This document shows positions 33,841 through 43,493 of a stretch of 64,000 nucleotides of DNA, one piece after another. Under the pieces are notes generated by a model. The model searched no databases. It saw only the letters and a program-made list of their open reading frames with translations, and was not told the origin of the DNA. The position numbers and the translations under genes were made by a program. Source of the stretch: Streptomyces klenkii (GTDB lineage Bacteria > Actinomycetota > Actinomycetes > Streptomycetales > Streptomycetaceae). Each line of letters opens with the position of its first letter. The first letter of the stretch is position 1. The stretch lies in assembly GCF_003626645.1 (NCBI RefSeq), contig NZ_RBAM01000004.1:600593-664592 (forward strand), given 5' to 3'.

Positions 33841-36366
33841 ATGTTCGAGAGGTTCACCGACCGTGCGCGGCGGGTTGTCGTCCTGGCTCAGGAAGAAGCC
33901 CGGATGCTCAACCACAACTACATCGGCACCGAGCACATCCTCCTGGGCCTGATCCACGAGGGTGAGGGTGTCGCCGCTAAGGCCCTGGAGAGCCTCGGGA
34001 TTTCGCTCGAGGCGGTCCGCCAGCAGGTGGAGGAGATCATCGGCCAGGGCCAGCAGGCCCCGTCCGGGCACATCCCCTTCACCCCCCGTGCGAAGAAGGT
34101 CCTGGAGCTTTCCCTCCGCGAGGCCCTTCAGCTCGGCCACAACTACATCGGCACGGAGCACATCCTGCTCGGCCTGATCCGCGAGGGCGAGGGCGTCGCC
34201 GCCCAGGTCCTCGTGAAGCTGGGCGCCGATCTCAACCGGGTCCGTCAGCAGGTCATCCAGCTGCTCTCGGGCTACCAGGGCAAGGAGGCCGCCACCGCCG
34301 GCGGCCCGGCCGAGGGCACCCCCTCGACCTCGCTCGTCCTGGACCAGTTCGGCCGCAATCTGACGCAGGCCGCCCGCGAGTCCAAGCTCGACCCGGTCAT
34401 CGGGCGCGAGAAGGAGATCGAGCGGGTCATGCAGGTGCTGTCCCGCCGCACCAAGAACAACCCGGTCCTCATCGGCGAGCCCGGCGTCGGCAAGACCGCC
34501 GTCGTCGAGGGCCTGGCCCAGGCCATCGTCAAGGGCGAGGTGCCCGAGACCCTCAAGGACAAGCACCTCTACACCCTCGACCTCGGCGCCCTGGTCGCCG
34601 GCTCCCGCTACCGCGGTGACTTCGAGGAGCGCCTGAAGAAGGTCCTCAAGGAGATCCGCACCCGCGGCGACATCATCCTGTTCATCGACGAGCTCCACAC
34701 CCTGGTGGGTGCGGGCGCCGCCGAGGGCGCGATCGACGCCGCCAGCATCCTCAAGCCGATGCTGGCCCGCGGTGAGCTCCAGACCATCGGTGCCACCACG
34801 CTCGACGAGTACCGCAAGCACCTGGAGAAGGACGCCGCCCTCGAGCGCCGCTTCCAGCCCATCCAGGTCGCCGAGCCGTCGCTGCCGCACACCATCGAGA
34901 TCCTCAAGGGTCTGCGCGACCGCTACGAGGCCCACCACCGCGTCTCCATCACGGACGAGGCGCTGGTCCAGGCCGCCACGCTCGCCGACCGCTACATCTC
35001 CGACCGCTTCCTGCCGGACAAGGCGATCGACCTGATCGACGAGGCCGGCTCCCGGATGCGCATCCGCCGGATGACCGCGCCGCCGGACCTCCGCGAGTTC
35101 GACGAGAAGATCGCCGACGTGCGCCGGGAGAAGGAGTCCGCGATCGACTCGCAGGACTTCGAGAAGGCCGCCTCCCTGCGCGACAAGGAGAAGCAGCTCC
35201 TCGCCGCCAAGGCCAAGCGCGAGAAGGAGTGGAAGGCCGGCGACATGGACGTCGTCGCCGAGGTCGACGGCGAGCTGATCGCCGAGGTCCTCGCCACGGC
35301 CACCGGCATCCCGGTCTTCAAGCTGACGGAGGAGGAGTCCTCCCGCCTGCTGCGCATGGAGGACGAGCTGCACAAGCGCGTCATCGGCCAGAAGGACGCC
35401 ATCAAGGCGCTCTCCCAGGCCATCCGGCGCACCCGTGCGGGCCTCAAGGACCCCAAGCGCCCGGGCGGATCGTTCATCTTCGCCGGCCCCTCCGGTGTCG
35501 GTAAGACCGAGCTGTCCAAGACGCTCGCCGAGTTCCTCTTCGGCGACGAGGACGCCCTGATCTCCCTCGACATGTCGGAGTTCAGCGAGAAGCACACCGT
35601 CTCGCGCCTCTTCGGCTCGCCCCCCGGCTACGTGGGCTACGAAGAGGGCGGCCAGCTGACGGAGAAGGTCCGCCGCAAGCCGTTCTCGGTGGTCCTGTTC
35701 GACGAGGTCGAGAAGGCCCACCCGGACATCTTCAACTCGCTGCTCCAGATCCTGGAGGACGGTCGCCTGACCGACTCCCAGGGCCGGGTCGTGGACTTCA
35801 AGAACACCGTCATCATCATGACGACCAACCTCGGCACCCGGGACATCTCCAAGGGCTTCAACCTGGGCTTCGCCGCCCAGGGTGACGTCAAGACCGGCTA
35901 CGAGCGGATGAAGGCCAAGGTCAACGAGGAGCTCAAGCAGCACTTCCGGCCCGAGTTCCTCAACCGTGTCGATGACACGGTGGTCTTCCACCAGCTCTCC
36001 CAGGAAGACATCATCCAGATCGTCGACCTGATGGTCGCCAAGGTGGACGAGCGGCTGAAGGACCGCGACATGGGCATCGAGCTCAGCGCGGACGCCAAGC
36101 AGCTGCTGGCCAAGAAGGGCTACGACCCGATCCTGGGCGCCCGTCCGCTGCGCCGCACCATCCAGCGCGAGATCGAGGACATCCTCTCCGAGAAGATCCT
36201 CTTCGGCGAACTGCGCCCCGGCCACATCGTGGTCGTCGGCACGGACGGCGAGGGCGAGGAGAAGAAGTTCACCTTCCGCGGCGAGGAGAAGTCGGCCCTG
36301 CCGGACACGCCGCCGATCGAGTCGGCCGCGGGCGGGGCGGGTCCCAACCTGTCCAAGGACGCGTAA
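33841..36366 (+). CDS. clpC: ATP-dependent Clp protease ATP-binding subunit ClpC
   Basis: Hexameric unfoldase feeding substrates to ClpP. 841 aa from ATG 33841, preceded by GAGGAGCG. Two N-domain repeats, each with [12 protein letters not shown]; first AAA module with GEPGVGKT and [13 protein letters not shown]; a middle UVR-type coiled region ([19 protein letters not shown]); second AAA module with GPSGVGKTE and LFDEVEKAH; the [17 protein letters not shown] pore loop. An open frame of 21 codons runs upstream in phase but lacks a start context. Ends before a very strong terminator. Confidence 0.97.
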   Translation: MFERFTDRARRVVVLAQEEARMLNHNYIGTEHILLGLIHEGEGVAAKALESLGISLEAVRQQVEEIIGQGQQAPSGHIPFTPRAKKVLELSLREALQLGHNYIGTEHILLGLIREGEGVAAQVLVKLGADLNRVRQQVIQLLSGYQGKEAATAGGPAEGTPSTSLVLDQFGRNLTQAARESKLDPVIGREKEIERVMQVLSRRTKNNPVLIGEPGVGKTAVVEGLAQAIVKGEVPETLKDKHLYTLDLGALVAGSRYRGDFEERLKKVLKEIRTRGDIILFIDELHTLVGAGAAEGAIDAASILKPMLARGELQTIGATTLDEYRKHLEKDAALERRFQPIQVAEPSLPHTIEILKGLRDRYEAHHRVSITDEALVQAATLADRYISDRFLPDKAIDLIDEAGSRMRIRRMTAPPDLREFDEKIADVRREKESAIDSQDFEKAASLRDKEKQLLAAKAKREKEWKAGDMDVVAEVDGELIAEVLATATGIPVFKLTEEESSRLLRMEDELHKRVIGQKDAIKALSQAIRRTRAGLKDPKRPGGSFIFAGPSGVGKTELSKTLAEFLFGDEDALISLDMSEFSEKHTVSRLFGSPPGYVGYEEGGQLTEKVRRKPFSVVLFDEVEKAHPDIFNSLLQILEDGRLTDSQGRVVDFKNTVIIMTTNLGTRDISKGFNLGFAAQGDVKTGYERMKAKVNEELKQHFRPEFLNRVDDTVVFHQLSQEDIIQIVDLMVAKVDERLKDRDMGIELSADAKQLLAKKGYDPILGARPLRRTIQREIEDILSEKILFGELRPGHIVVVGTDGEGEEKKFTFRGEEKSALPDTPPIESAAGGAGPNLSKDA

Positions 36367-36393
36367 GGCGCGTCGGCGCTCCGCTCATTCCAC

Positions 36394-36443
36394 GACGCGG
36401 GCCGGCCCCGGAACCTGTGAGGGTTCCGGGGCCGGCCCGCGTC
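36394..36443 (+). terminator. Very long perfect terminator hairpin after clpC
   Basis: A perfect 22-bp stem (36394-36415 with 36422-36443), loop TGTGAG, followed by TTTT. It also lies just past the stop codon of the convergent trypsin-NACHT gene, so it can serve both strands. Confidence 0.92.
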
Positions 36444-36461
36444 TTTTGGTGAATGGCGGCT

Positions 36462-38690
36462 TCAGCGAACTGCCGCCATGACTTCCTGGCCGAGGGAGTG
36501 CAGCTCCCTCTGGTCGCGGGCCGGCAGCAGCCTTTTCAGGCCCGCCCACACCTGCCGGTACTGGTCGTCCTCGATGTACTTCGCATGGAGCGCGCAGTGG
36601 GCCGCCAGCCCCCGCAAGGGCCACTCCGTCTCCCGGTCCGGGGCCGCGTCCGCCGCCGCCGTCAGACCGGCGATGAGGCGCTTCTCCTCACTGCGCCCGC
36701 AGTGCCCGACGGCCAGCCGCAGGACGTCCTGCCACTGCTCCTCCGCCGCATGGAGCAGCAATTCGTCCAGGCAATCGCTCTCCTGGAACTCCTTCGCCGC
36801 CAGATAGTCCTGGAAGGTGCGGTGGATGAACTGGATCGAATCCGGGGCCTGCTCCTGGAGCAGCCCGCTGCGATTGAGCAGATACGCCAGCACCACGGGC
36901 GTCGCGCCCTGGGCCCGTACGCGGCGGAGCCCGCGCAGCGCCAGATCGAGCTGGCGGACCGCCTGCTCCCGGCTGAGCTCGGCACGGCCGTTGCGCACCA
37001 GCCAGACCGCGATTCTTTGCAGCAGCTGCCGGCTCTCGTCCGCGGTGAGTTCTATGCCCTCCGGCTTGAGAATGCGGCGGTGCGCGTCGCGCCTCGCCAG
37101 CATCAGGTTCAGCGCGGCGCTGTAGAGGTCCCAGCGGGTCTTCGGAAGGAGACCGTTCCACTGCCGGTGCAGGGCGCAGATGACCGCGCAGAGCAGCGGC
37201 GTACGGGCCAGGTCACGTAGAACGGAATTGCGTTCGAATTCCTGGGTGAGCTCGGGTTCGAGTTTGTCGAGCCGGTCGCGCTGCCGTTTCGCCCAGTGCT
37301 CGTCGGCATATCTGTCGCATTCCAGCCGGGCGGCCCGGTGCCACGCACCGACGAACGACCGGATGTCCTCGTCGCCCAGCGGAAGCAGCCGGAGTTCCTC
37401 GAACCCCTCCTGTTCCAGCCAGTCGCTGCCGACGGCCAGCGGGCGCACGGTGACCAGGCAGCGCGTCCGCGGGTACATCCGCAGGAGCCCGGCGAGCCAT
37501 TTGCGGGCCAGCTCGCGGTCCGCCTGCGGAATCTCGTCCATTCCGTCGACCAGGAGCAGGCCGCGGCCGGCCTCCAGCACGCGCCCCGCCCAGCCGTCGG
37601 GGGGCTTGTCGACCGGCAGCCGCGCGATCTTGGGGAGCTGGGACGGGGTGGGGGAGGTGATGCCCCGCGCGGCCAGGCTGCGCATGGGGACCACGAAAGG
37701 GATCATTCCGTCGAGCTCGGACAGCTGCTCGGGCAAGGTGCGGTACACGGTGTGGGAGGCCAGCCACCACACGAGCGTCGTCTTGCCCGCACCCGCCTCG
37801 CCCCGCAGGACCGTCCGCGGCCGGGAGCCGAGGAGGTCCTCGATGCGCCGGGGCCCGGAGCCGGTGCGCCCCGAGGACGACTGCGCCTCCAGGCTCAGAT
37901 AGGCCGTGTCCAGATCCCAGTCGCCCGAGCTCAGCTCGTCCAGGCCGAAGATCTCCAACCGGCTGTAGGCGGCCTTGACGGCCTTCGCGTACGCGGGCTC
38001 GTAGGACAGGTCCTCGGGGTAGGCGGAGGTCACCTCCTCGAACTCCGGGGCCTCCGGCCAATGCTTCAGCAGCGCTTTCCCGAAGCCGTCGTCACCGATG
38101 ACCGCGGACAGCGGCACCGACTCGATGGAGGCGTGCTGCCAGCCCGTCGGGTCCCCGCTCGCGATGCCGATCAGCAGCGGGCCCGCGAACACCGGCCCGC
38201 CCGACAGGCCCGCCCAGGGTGATCCGTCCGGGACGGGCGCCGGCGGGTGGTGGTCCGCGTGCAGCACGTACCGGCCGCGCATCCGCCCCGCCAGGGGCAT
38301 CAGCGTGCCCGGGATCTGCACGGCCTCCAGCTCCTCGCCCGCGTACCGCTGGACCCTCGGGAAGCCCAGGACCTGGCAGCGCGGCATCGGCTGCCAGCCG
38401 GCGCACTTGCCCCAGCGCAGCGGCGACGCGTGCCGGAAGGACAGCACGGGCCTGCGGGCCACGAGGAGCGCCACGTCGCACGTCTCCGGATCGCCCGACC
38501 ACGCGACGTCACAGGGGACGCGCCCGTCGCCGTCCGGGGCGACGATCTCCACCGTGTCGCCCTTCTCGAACAGATGTGCACTTGTCAGCACCAGCTCCGG
38601 TCTCAGCAGTACCCCGCTGCCCTGCCGCGCCCCCAGGACCGCCACCAGCCGGTCCTCCACGGCCCGCACCGACGCTCTCGCCCGGACCAC
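36462..38690 (-). CDS. Trypsin-like protease fused to a NACHT NTPase (STAND ATPase)
   Basis: 742 aa from GTG 38690. Residues 1-200: trypsin fold with full triad His39 (TSAHLF), Asp72 (CDVALL) and Ser163 (GLSGGP); no signal peptide, so it should act in the cytoplasm. Residues about 285-500: NACHT NTPase with Walker A GEAGAGKT (297-304) and Walker B LLLVDGMDE (378-386), then a helical arm with HRTFQDYLAAKEF, the typical NACHT winged-helix end. No long C-terminal sensor repeat. It is coupled to trypco2 (2-nt gap). Predicted to be a conflict protein: sensing triggers NTP-driven protease activation, with host-cell damage or antiphage defence as outcome. Activity and trigger are inferred. Confidence 0.88.
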   Translation of the reverse strand: MVRARASVRAVEDRLVAVLGARQGSGVLLRPELVLTSAHLFEKGDTVEIVAPDGDGRVPCDVAWSGDPETCDVALLVARRPVLSFRHASPLRWGKCAGWQPMPRCQVLGFPRVQRYAGEELEAVQIPGTLMPLAGRMRGRYVLHADHHPPAPVPDGSPWAGLSGGPVFAGPLLIGIASGDPTGWQHASIESVPLSAVIGDDGFGKALLKHWPEAPEFEEVTSAYPEDLSYEPAYAKAVKAAYSRLEIFGLDELSSGDWDLDTAYLSLEAQSSSGRTGSGPRRIEDLLGSRPRTVLRGEAGAGKTTLVWWLASHTVYRTLPEQLSELDGMIPFVVPMRSLAARGITSPTPSQLPKIARLPVDKPPDGWAGRVLEAGRGLLLVDGMDEIPQADRELARKWLAGLLRMYPRTRCLVTVRPLAVGSDWLEQEGFEELRLLPLGDEDIRSFVGAWHRAARLECDRYADEHWAKRQRDRLDKLEPELTQEFERNSVLRDLARTPLLCAVICALHRQWNGLLPKTRWDLYSAALNLMLARRDAHRRILKPEGIELTADESRQLLQRIAVWLVRNGRAELSREQAVRQLDLALRGLRRVRAQGATPVVLAYLLNRSGLLQEQAPDSIQFIHRTFQDYLAAKEFQESDCLDELLLHAAEEQWQDVLRLAVGHCGRSEEKRLIAGLTAAADAAPDRETEWPLRGLAAHCALHAKYIEDDQYRQVWAGLKRLLPARDQRELHSLGQEVMAAVR

Positions 38691-38692
38691 CG

Positions 38693-39031
38693 TTACTGCC
38701 CTGAGGACCCGAACCGCGACACCCCGCCCGGCCGCTCGTTGCCCACGCGCCAGCTGCCGCCCGTGCGCGCGTCCTTCGGGGTCAGGGTGAACGCGACCTT
38801 GTGCGTACGGGTCGAGCCGCGGGACGCCTCCGCGTCCGCGCTGATCACCCAGGCCTTCACCCCGCCCGAGCCCTTGAGGTCCTTGCGGATCTCGACGGTG
38901 AACTCCATGGCGATCTCGCCCACCTCGAAGGCCAGGTCCTGCCCCGCGCCCCGGGCCGCCGCCGAGGTCAGGCCCTCCCGGACCGCCTGTACGGCATCCG
39001 CCAGCTCGATGTCCTCGAACTCGCTGCTCAT
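38693..39031 (-). CDS. Trypsin-co-occurring domain protein (trypco2)
   Basis: 112 aa from ATG 39031. The pattern IELADAVQAVREGLTSA, DLAFEVGEIAMEFTVEI, and GGVKAWVISADAEASRGS followed by THKVAFTLTP matches the trypco2 domain, a small partner domain found next to trypsin-like proteases in predicted NTP-dependent conflict systems (named by Kaur, Burroughs, Iyer and Aravind, from memory). It probably binds or restrains the protease of the next gene. The longer open frame to 39175 lacks conservation. First gene of a two-gene operon. Confidence 0.85.
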   Translation of the reverse strand: MSSEFEDIELADAVQAVREGLTSAAARGAGQDLAFEVGEIAMEFTVEIRKDLKGSGGVKAWVISADAEASRGSTRTHKVAFTLTPKDARTGGSWRVGNERPGGVSRFGSSGQ

Positions 39032-39380
39032 CGTCCACCCCCAGCCCCTGTGGGGCCGCACGCTCCGTGCGCACCCGCTGACGGGGAGCGTACCGCCGCG
39101 ACCGGGCCTTTGGTCCCGGAACAGGGGAGGCCGAATGTCCTTCGGCGGTGACACCCGCCATAGGACGTGCATCACGTACTAAGGGAAATAGCAGATGGCG
39201 GGTGCCGGATTTCCCTCAAAAGCCGTACGGAACCCCCGCCGGAAAGGGGCGAATATCCACTCGGCCGCTACGGCATTCGTTAGTAGTGGCCGTCCTTGGC
39301 AGCAGGGCGGATGCGGGTTACCAAGGTAGGGCGATCCCGGTCCGCAGCCGGGACCTGTTTATGCCTGGAGGTTTATCCGT
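39032..39380. other. Divergent intergenic region between trypco2 and M23 peptidase
   Basis: No gene in 349 bp. It holds a perfect inverted repeat ACGTG-CAT-CACGT (39165-39177), an 8-bp inverted repeat AGGGAAAT/ATTTCCCT (39182-39189, 39209-39216), and a TCCCGG/CCGGGA hairpin just before GGAGG of the peptidase gene. Promoters could not be fixed. Confidence 0.5.
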
Positions 39381-40115
39381 ATGTCGAAGCGCACCGCTTT
39401 CCGTAACTCGAGCAAGACCGTTCTCCGTACCCGCGCCGCCTTCGTGGTGGCCGGCCTGGGAGCCTCGGTCGCGCTGGGTTCCGGGGTCGCGCTCGCAGCC
39501 GACACCACCGCCACGGTGAGCGGGTTCCCGGCGTTCGCGTCGGTCGCGGGCCTGGAGTCGGCGCTGAACAAGCAGGCCGAGACGCAGCTGAAGGCGGCGG
39601 AGAAGGAGAAGCAGGCCGCCGAGCAGGCGAAGCGGGACGCGGGTAAGCGTGCCGAGGACGCCCGCAAGCAGGCCGAGGCCTCGCGCAACCGCGCCGACGC
39701 CTGGGTCGCCCCCGTCGCCGGCTACCAGATCGGCCAGCCCTTCGGTAAGGCCGGCAAGATGTGGGCCGCCAAGCACAGCGGCCAGGACCTGGTCGTGGGC
39801 ACCGGCACGCCCGTCATGTCCGTCCACGGCGGCACCGTCGTCAAGGCCGGCCCGAACGGCGGCGGCGACGGCCCCGCGTACGGCAACGCCATCGTGATCA
39901 AGCACGCCGACAACACGTACTCGCAGTACGCCCACCTCTCGCAGGTGAAGGTCTCCGTCGGCCAGACCGTCACGACCGGCCAGGTCATCGGCCTGTCGGG
40001 CTCCACCGGCAACTCGTCCGGCCCCCACCTGCACTTCGAGATCCGCACCACCCCGAACTACGGCACCGCCGTCGAGCCGGTCGGCTTCCTGAAGGCCCAC
40101 GGCGAGAGCCTCTGA
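39381..40115 (+). CDS. Secreted M23-family metalloendopeptidase
   Basis: 244 aa peptidoglycan hydrolase. Signal peptide to about residue 39 (LGSGVALAADTT); then a short helical charged segment (KAAEKEKQAAEQAKRDAGKR, likely coiled coil); LytM domain with zinc ligands HSGQD and HLHFE and the intermediate YSQYAHLS. Strong ribosome-binding site GGAGG, 10 nt before ATG. The gene end is followed by a good terminator. Located next to sigE-cseABC, fitting envelope maintenance. Confidence 0.92.
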   Translation: MSKRTAFRNSSKTVLRTRAAFVVAGLGASVALGSGVALAADTTATVSGFPAFASVAGLESALNKQAETQLKAAEKEKQAAEQAKRDAGKRAEDARKQAEASRNRADAWVAPVAGYQIGQPFGKAGKMWAAKHSGQDLVVGTGTPVMSVHGGTVVKAGPNGGGDGPAYGNAIVIKHADNTYSQYAHLSQVKVSVGQTVTTGQVIGLSGSTGNSSGPHLHFEIRTTPNYGTAVEPVGFLKAHGESL

Positions 40116-40154
40116 TCCGTCTGATCCACCGGACCGATCCGTCGGATCCGCACC

Positions 40155-40191
40155 GGAGCCGGTGCACCGCGACACGCGGTGCACCGGCTCC
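40155..40191 (+). terminator. Terminator after M23 peptidase
   Basis: A 17-bp perfect stem (GGAGCCGGTGCACCGCG and complement) with a 3-nt ACA loop is followed by TGCTTTTA. One of few here with a T-rich tail. Confidence 0.9.
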
Positions 40192-40240
40192 TGCTTTTAC
40201 GGTGGTAATGCAGCGCACAATCCGGCGATCGGAGCGCGTC

Positions 40241-40702
40241 ATGATCAAGGGAATTGCCATCACCACCGTCTGGGTCCTGGACCAGGACCGGGCGAAGGAT
40301 TTCTACACGAACAAGCTCGGCATGGAAGTCCGCACCGATATGACCATGGGCGGCGACGAGGGAATGCGCTGGCTCACGGTCGGCGCGAAGTACCAGCCGG
40401 ACGTCGAAATCACGCTGATGGTCCCCGGCCCGCCCGGGCTCGACCCGCAATCCGCGGAGGCCGTGAAGGAACTGGTCGCCAAGGGCGCCCTGGGCGCGGG
40501 GGTGCTCAGCACCGACGACATCCACCGCGACTACGAGGCGTTCAAGGCCAAGGGCGTGGAGTTCTTGCAGGAGCCCCAGGAGCGGCCGTACGGCACCGAG
40601 GCGATCCTGCGCGACGACTCCGGCAACTGGTTCTCGCTGACGCAGCGCAACGAGCGGATGGACATGGACAAGGCCTGGGGCGAGTGCGTCGACCCGATGT
40701 GA
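40241..40702 (+). CDS. VOC (glyoxalase/bleomycin-resistance) superfamily protein
   Basis: 153 aa with paired beta-alpha-beta-beta-beta modules: GIAITTVWVLDQDRAKDFYTNKLGMEV at the start, and DDIHRDYEAFKAKGVEFLQEPQERPYGTEAILRDDSGNWFSL (in sections) at the end. Ribosome-binding site GGAG 6 nt before ATG 40241; ATG 40208 is in frame. Substrate unknown; no immunity context. Confidence 0.82.
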   Translation: MIKGIAITTVWVLDQDRAKDFYTNKLGMEVRTDMTMGGDEGMRWLTVGAKYQPDVEITLMVPGPPGLDPQSAEAVKELVAKGALGAGVLSTDDIHRDYEAFKAKGVEFLQEPQERPYGTEAILRDDSGNWFSLTQRNERMDMDKAWGECVDPM

Positions 40703-40732
40703 CGCCGCGGGCCGCCCCCCCCCGCGCACCGG

Positions 40733-42034
40733 TCAGTCCGGCACCTGGATGACCGGGAACGTGCCCGTGCTCGTCGGCGCCGACTCCGGCAGCCACAGCA
40801 CCGCGATCGCCCCCGTGCCGCCCTCGACCTCCGGATCGGCGTTGCGGAAGGTCAGGCGCGCGCCCAGGACGCGGGCCTGGCCGACGGCGATGGTCAGGCC
40901 CAGGCCGTGGCCCTTGCCCGCGCGGTCCTTGCTGCCCGTGCGGAACCGGCTGGGCCCCTCTTGCAGCAGCTCCTCGGGGAAGCCGGGCCCGTGGTCGCGC
41001 ACCCGCAGCACGCGCCCCTCGACGGTCACGTCGAACGGCGGCTTGCCGTGCTTGGCGGCGTTGGCCAGGAGGTTGCCGATGATGCGCTCCAGGCGGCGCG
41101 GGTCGGTGGAGACGTAGGCGTCCCGGGCGACCCGTACACGGGCCTCCGGCTCGGCGACGCGGACGCGGCGCTCGACGAACTCGCCCAGCAGGAGCTCCTG
41201 CATCTCGGCGCGCTCGGCGAAGCCGTCCAGCCGGGCCACCTCCAGGACGTCCTCGACGAGGGTGCGCATGGCCTGCGCCCGGTCGCGCACCAGCTCGGTG
41301 GGCCGGCCGGGCGGCAGCAGCTCGGCGGCGGTGAGCAGGCCGGTGACGGGGGTGCGCAGCTCGTGGGCGATGTCGGCGGTGACGCGCCGCTCGGCCTCCA
41401 GCCGGCGCTGGAGCGCCTCGGCCATGCCGTCGACGGCGCGGGCCAGGTCGTCGGTCTCGTCGCGCACGCGGCCGCCGATGGCCTCGCGGACCCGCACCTC
41501 CGAGTCGCCGTCGGCGAGCTTGCGGGCGGCCGCCGAGGCCTTGCGCAGCCGGCGGGAGAGCTGGTCGCCGATGAGGATGCCGAGGGCGCAGCCGCCGAGG
41601 ACGACGGAGACCGAGCCGATGATCAGCGCCTTGTCGAGGGCGTCGATGATCGAGAACCGGTCCTTGAACCGGGTGTGGATCGAGAGGATCTTGCCGTTGC
41701 GGACCGGCACCGAGGCCCAGACCTCGGGGGAGTCCCCGCCGCCGGAGTCCTGGAGGAAGGTGGCGCGCTGGCCGATCGCGGCGGCGTCGCGCAGGGGCTT
41801 GGGCAGCGTGGGGTCGTCGATCTTGGCGTGCAGCATCAGCCGGCCGGTGTTCTCGTAGTACCGCTGGGCGATCTGCACGCGCTCGTCCATGACGTCGCGG
41901 CTGTTGTCGAGCATCGACAGGCGGGCGGCGTTGTGCACGACGAGGCTGAGCGCCACCGCGACGAGCGCGCCGACGCCCGCGATGGCGAGGCTGACCTTCC
42001 AGCGCAGACCGGAGCGGAGGGCGAGCTTCACCAC
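40733..42034 (-). CDS. cseC: Sensor kinase CseC of the SigE envelope-stress system
   Basis: 433 aa. Two membrane segments (about 14-34 and 140-160) flank an extracytoplasmic sensor domain that, in S. coelicolor, responds to cell-wall antibiotics. HAMP follows, then HisKA with VTADIAHELRTPVTGLL and HATPase with RIIGNLLANAAKHGK, VRDHGPGF and GKGHGLGLTIA. Fourth gene of sigE-cseA-cseB-cseC, 75 bp after cseB. Confidence 0.93.
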   Translation of the reverse strand: MVKLALRSGLRWKVSLAIAGVGALVAVALSLVVHNAARLSMLDNSRDVMDERVQIAQRYYENTGRLMLHAKIDDPTLPKPLRDAAAIGQRATFLQDSGGGDSPEVWASVPVRNGKILSIHTRFKDRFSIIDALDKALIIGSVSVVLGGCALGILIGDQLSRRLRKASAAARKLADGDSEVRVREAIGGRVRDETDDLARAVDGMAEALQRRLEAERRVTADIAHELRTPVTGLLTAAELLPPGRPTELVRDRAQAMRTLVEDVLEVARLDGFAERAEMQELLLGEFVERRVRVAEPEARVRVARDAYVSTDPRRLERIIGNLLANAAKHGKPPFDVTVEGRVLRVRDHGPGFPEELLQEGPSRFRTGSKDRAGKGHGLGLTIAVGQARVLGARLTFRNADPEVEGGTGAIAVLWLPESAPTSTGTFPVIQVPD

Positions 42035-42109
42035 GAGCCGGTCACCGTGGAACGGGCAGCCGCGAAGAGCTGTACGGCCGAGCGGATCACCATGGGGTGG
42101 TCACCCGTG

Positions 42110-42817
42110 TCACCCTCTGAGCTTGTAGCCGAAGCCGCGGACCGTCTCGATGCGGTCCTGGCCGATCTTGCCGCGCAGCCGCTGCACGTGGACGTCGACG
42201 ACCCGGGTGTCGCCGCCCCAGCCGTAGTCCCATACGCGCTCCAGCAGCCGGTCGCGGGAGAGCACCGTGCCGGGCGCCGCGGAGAACTCCAGCAGCAGCC
42301 GCATCTCGGTCGGGGTCAGCGCGACGGGCACGCCGCCCTTGCGGACCTCCATGCCGTCCGTGTCGACCTCCAGGTCGCCGAAGCGCAGCACGCCGCACTC
42401 CAGCTCCTCGGGGGCGTCGGCACCGGCGGCGCCGCCCGGCCCGCTGGCGTGCCCGAAGCGGCGCAGCACGGCCCGTATGCGGGCGACGAGCACGGCCCCG
42501 TCGAAGGGCTTGGTGACGTAGTCGTCGGCCCCGGCCTCCAGGCCCAGGACGACGTCGATGGAGTCCGCGCGCGCCGACAGCATGATCACGGGAACGGTCG
42601 ACTCGTCGCGGATCCGGCGGCAGAGGCTGACGCCGTCCAGGCCCGGGACCATGACGTCGAGCAGCGCGATGTCGGGCCGGCGGGCGCGGAACCTCTCCAG
42701 CCCCAGCAGCCCGTCCGGCACCGCGGTCACCTCGAAGCCGTCGCGCTCCAGCGCCAGCTGGGTCGCCTCACGGATGACGTCGTCGTCCTCTACGAAGAGC
42801 ACATGCGTATCGGCCAC
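42110..42817 (-). CDS. cseB: Response regulator CseB
   Basis: OmpR/PhoB type, 235 aa. Receiver with VEDDD, phosphorylated Asp in IALLDVMVPGLDG, LSARAD and YVTKPFDGAVLV; C-terminal winged helix with LTPTEMRLLLEFSAAPG, VDVHVQRLRGKIG and VRGFGYKLRG. In S. coelicolor phospho-CseB activates the sigE promoter. Only 7 bp from cseA. Confidence 0.94.
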   Translation of the reverse strand: MADTHVLFVEDDDVIREATQLALERDGFEVTAVPDGLLGLERFRARRPDIALLDVMVPGLDGVSLCRRIRDESTVPVIMLSARADSIDVVLGLEAGADDYVTKPFDGAVLVARIRAVLRRFGHASGPGGAAGADAPEELECGVLRFGDLEVDTDGMEVRKGGVPVALTPTEMRLLLEFSAAPGTVLSRDRLLERVWDYGWGGDTRVVDVHVQRLRGKIGQDRIETVRGFGYKLRG

Positions 42818-42824
42818 GCTGCTC

Positions 42825-43493
42825 TCAGCCCTCCGTTCCCACGCTCGGGAAATCGCCCTTGTCGTTGTTGCCGGCCTTGCTGTAGTCGGTGTGCGTGCGC
42901 CCGGTCTCCCGGAACTCCGAACCCGACCAGTGGTACGTCATGACATCCTCGCCCGACGCGCAGCAGACCGCGTCACCGGGGCCGTAGACCTGCTTGGTGA
43001 CCCGGAGGTCGCGGCGGTCGATCTCGGCGTACACCGGCGCCTGCTCGATCATGAACACGTTCTCGTAGGAGCCGTCGCCCTTCGCACGGTACACATACGA
43101 GCCCACGCCCACGGAATCGCCACAGGTCAGGATGTTGACCACGATGTCGTCGCGGGAGCCGTCGGTCAGCTTCCCGTAGATCACGTCCAGCGGGTACTGG
43201 TTCTTCACGCAGGGCTTGAGGTCCTTCTTGACCTGGGCGCCGATCTTCGGATCGCCCTTGATCAGCTTGACCGCGTCGACCTTCTCCTGCGGTTGCCCCG
43301 CCGTCGCCGAGGCCGAGGGCAGCCGGGTGGGCTTCGCCGCGGACTGCGTCTGCGCGGTGCCCTCCTTGCGCACGCCCTCGCTGCCCGCATTGCATCCGGC
43401 AAGCAGAAGACCGGCGGCAGCGGCCAGTGCGGTGACCGTGCCGCCGGTGATCAGAACCGGCCTGGGGGGAGCCGCCTTTTTCAGGCTGCGCAC
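42825..43493 (-). CDS. cseA: Lipoprotein CseA, negative modulator of the SigE pathway
   Basis: 222 aa from GTG 43493, overlapping the sigE end by 13 nt. Signal peptide with lipobox LAGC (Cys about residue 34), low-complexity Ser/Thr/Pro linker, then a C-terminal domain with DLKPCVKNQYPLDVIYGKL and TCGD and CC pairs. In S. coelicolor CseA is an extracytoplasmic lipoprotein that tunes sigE expression. Confidence 0.88.
   Translation of the reverse strand: MRSLKKAAPPRPVLITGGTVTALAAAAGLLLAGCNAGSEGVRKEGTAQTQSAAKPTRLPSASATAGQPQEKVDAVKLIKGDPKIGAQVKKDLKPCVKNQYPLDVIYGKLTDGSRDDIVVNILTCGDSVGVGSYVYRAKGDGSYENVFMIEQAPVYAEIDRRDLRVTKQVYGPGDAVCCASGEDVMTYHWSGSEFRETGRTHTDYSKAGNNDKGDFPSVGTEG

Noticed and set aside
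33835..36225. 796-codon minus-strand open frame over clpC
   Set aside because: Complement of clpC, low-complexity translation.
39180..39380. c-di-AMP (ydaO-type) riboswitch before the M23 peptidase gene
   Set aside because: Such riboswitches precede several Streptomyces wall hydrolases, but the conserved 3' segments I remember are missing; only simple hairpins are present.
36367..40115. Mobile-element borders around the trypsin-NACHT pair
   Set aside because: No integrase, transposase, terminal repeats or attachment-site duplication are visible; an accessory insertion is inferred only from content.
40907..42943. 678-codon plus-strand open frame over cseC/cseB
   Set aside because: Antisense to two clearly identified genes; composition typical of a shadow.
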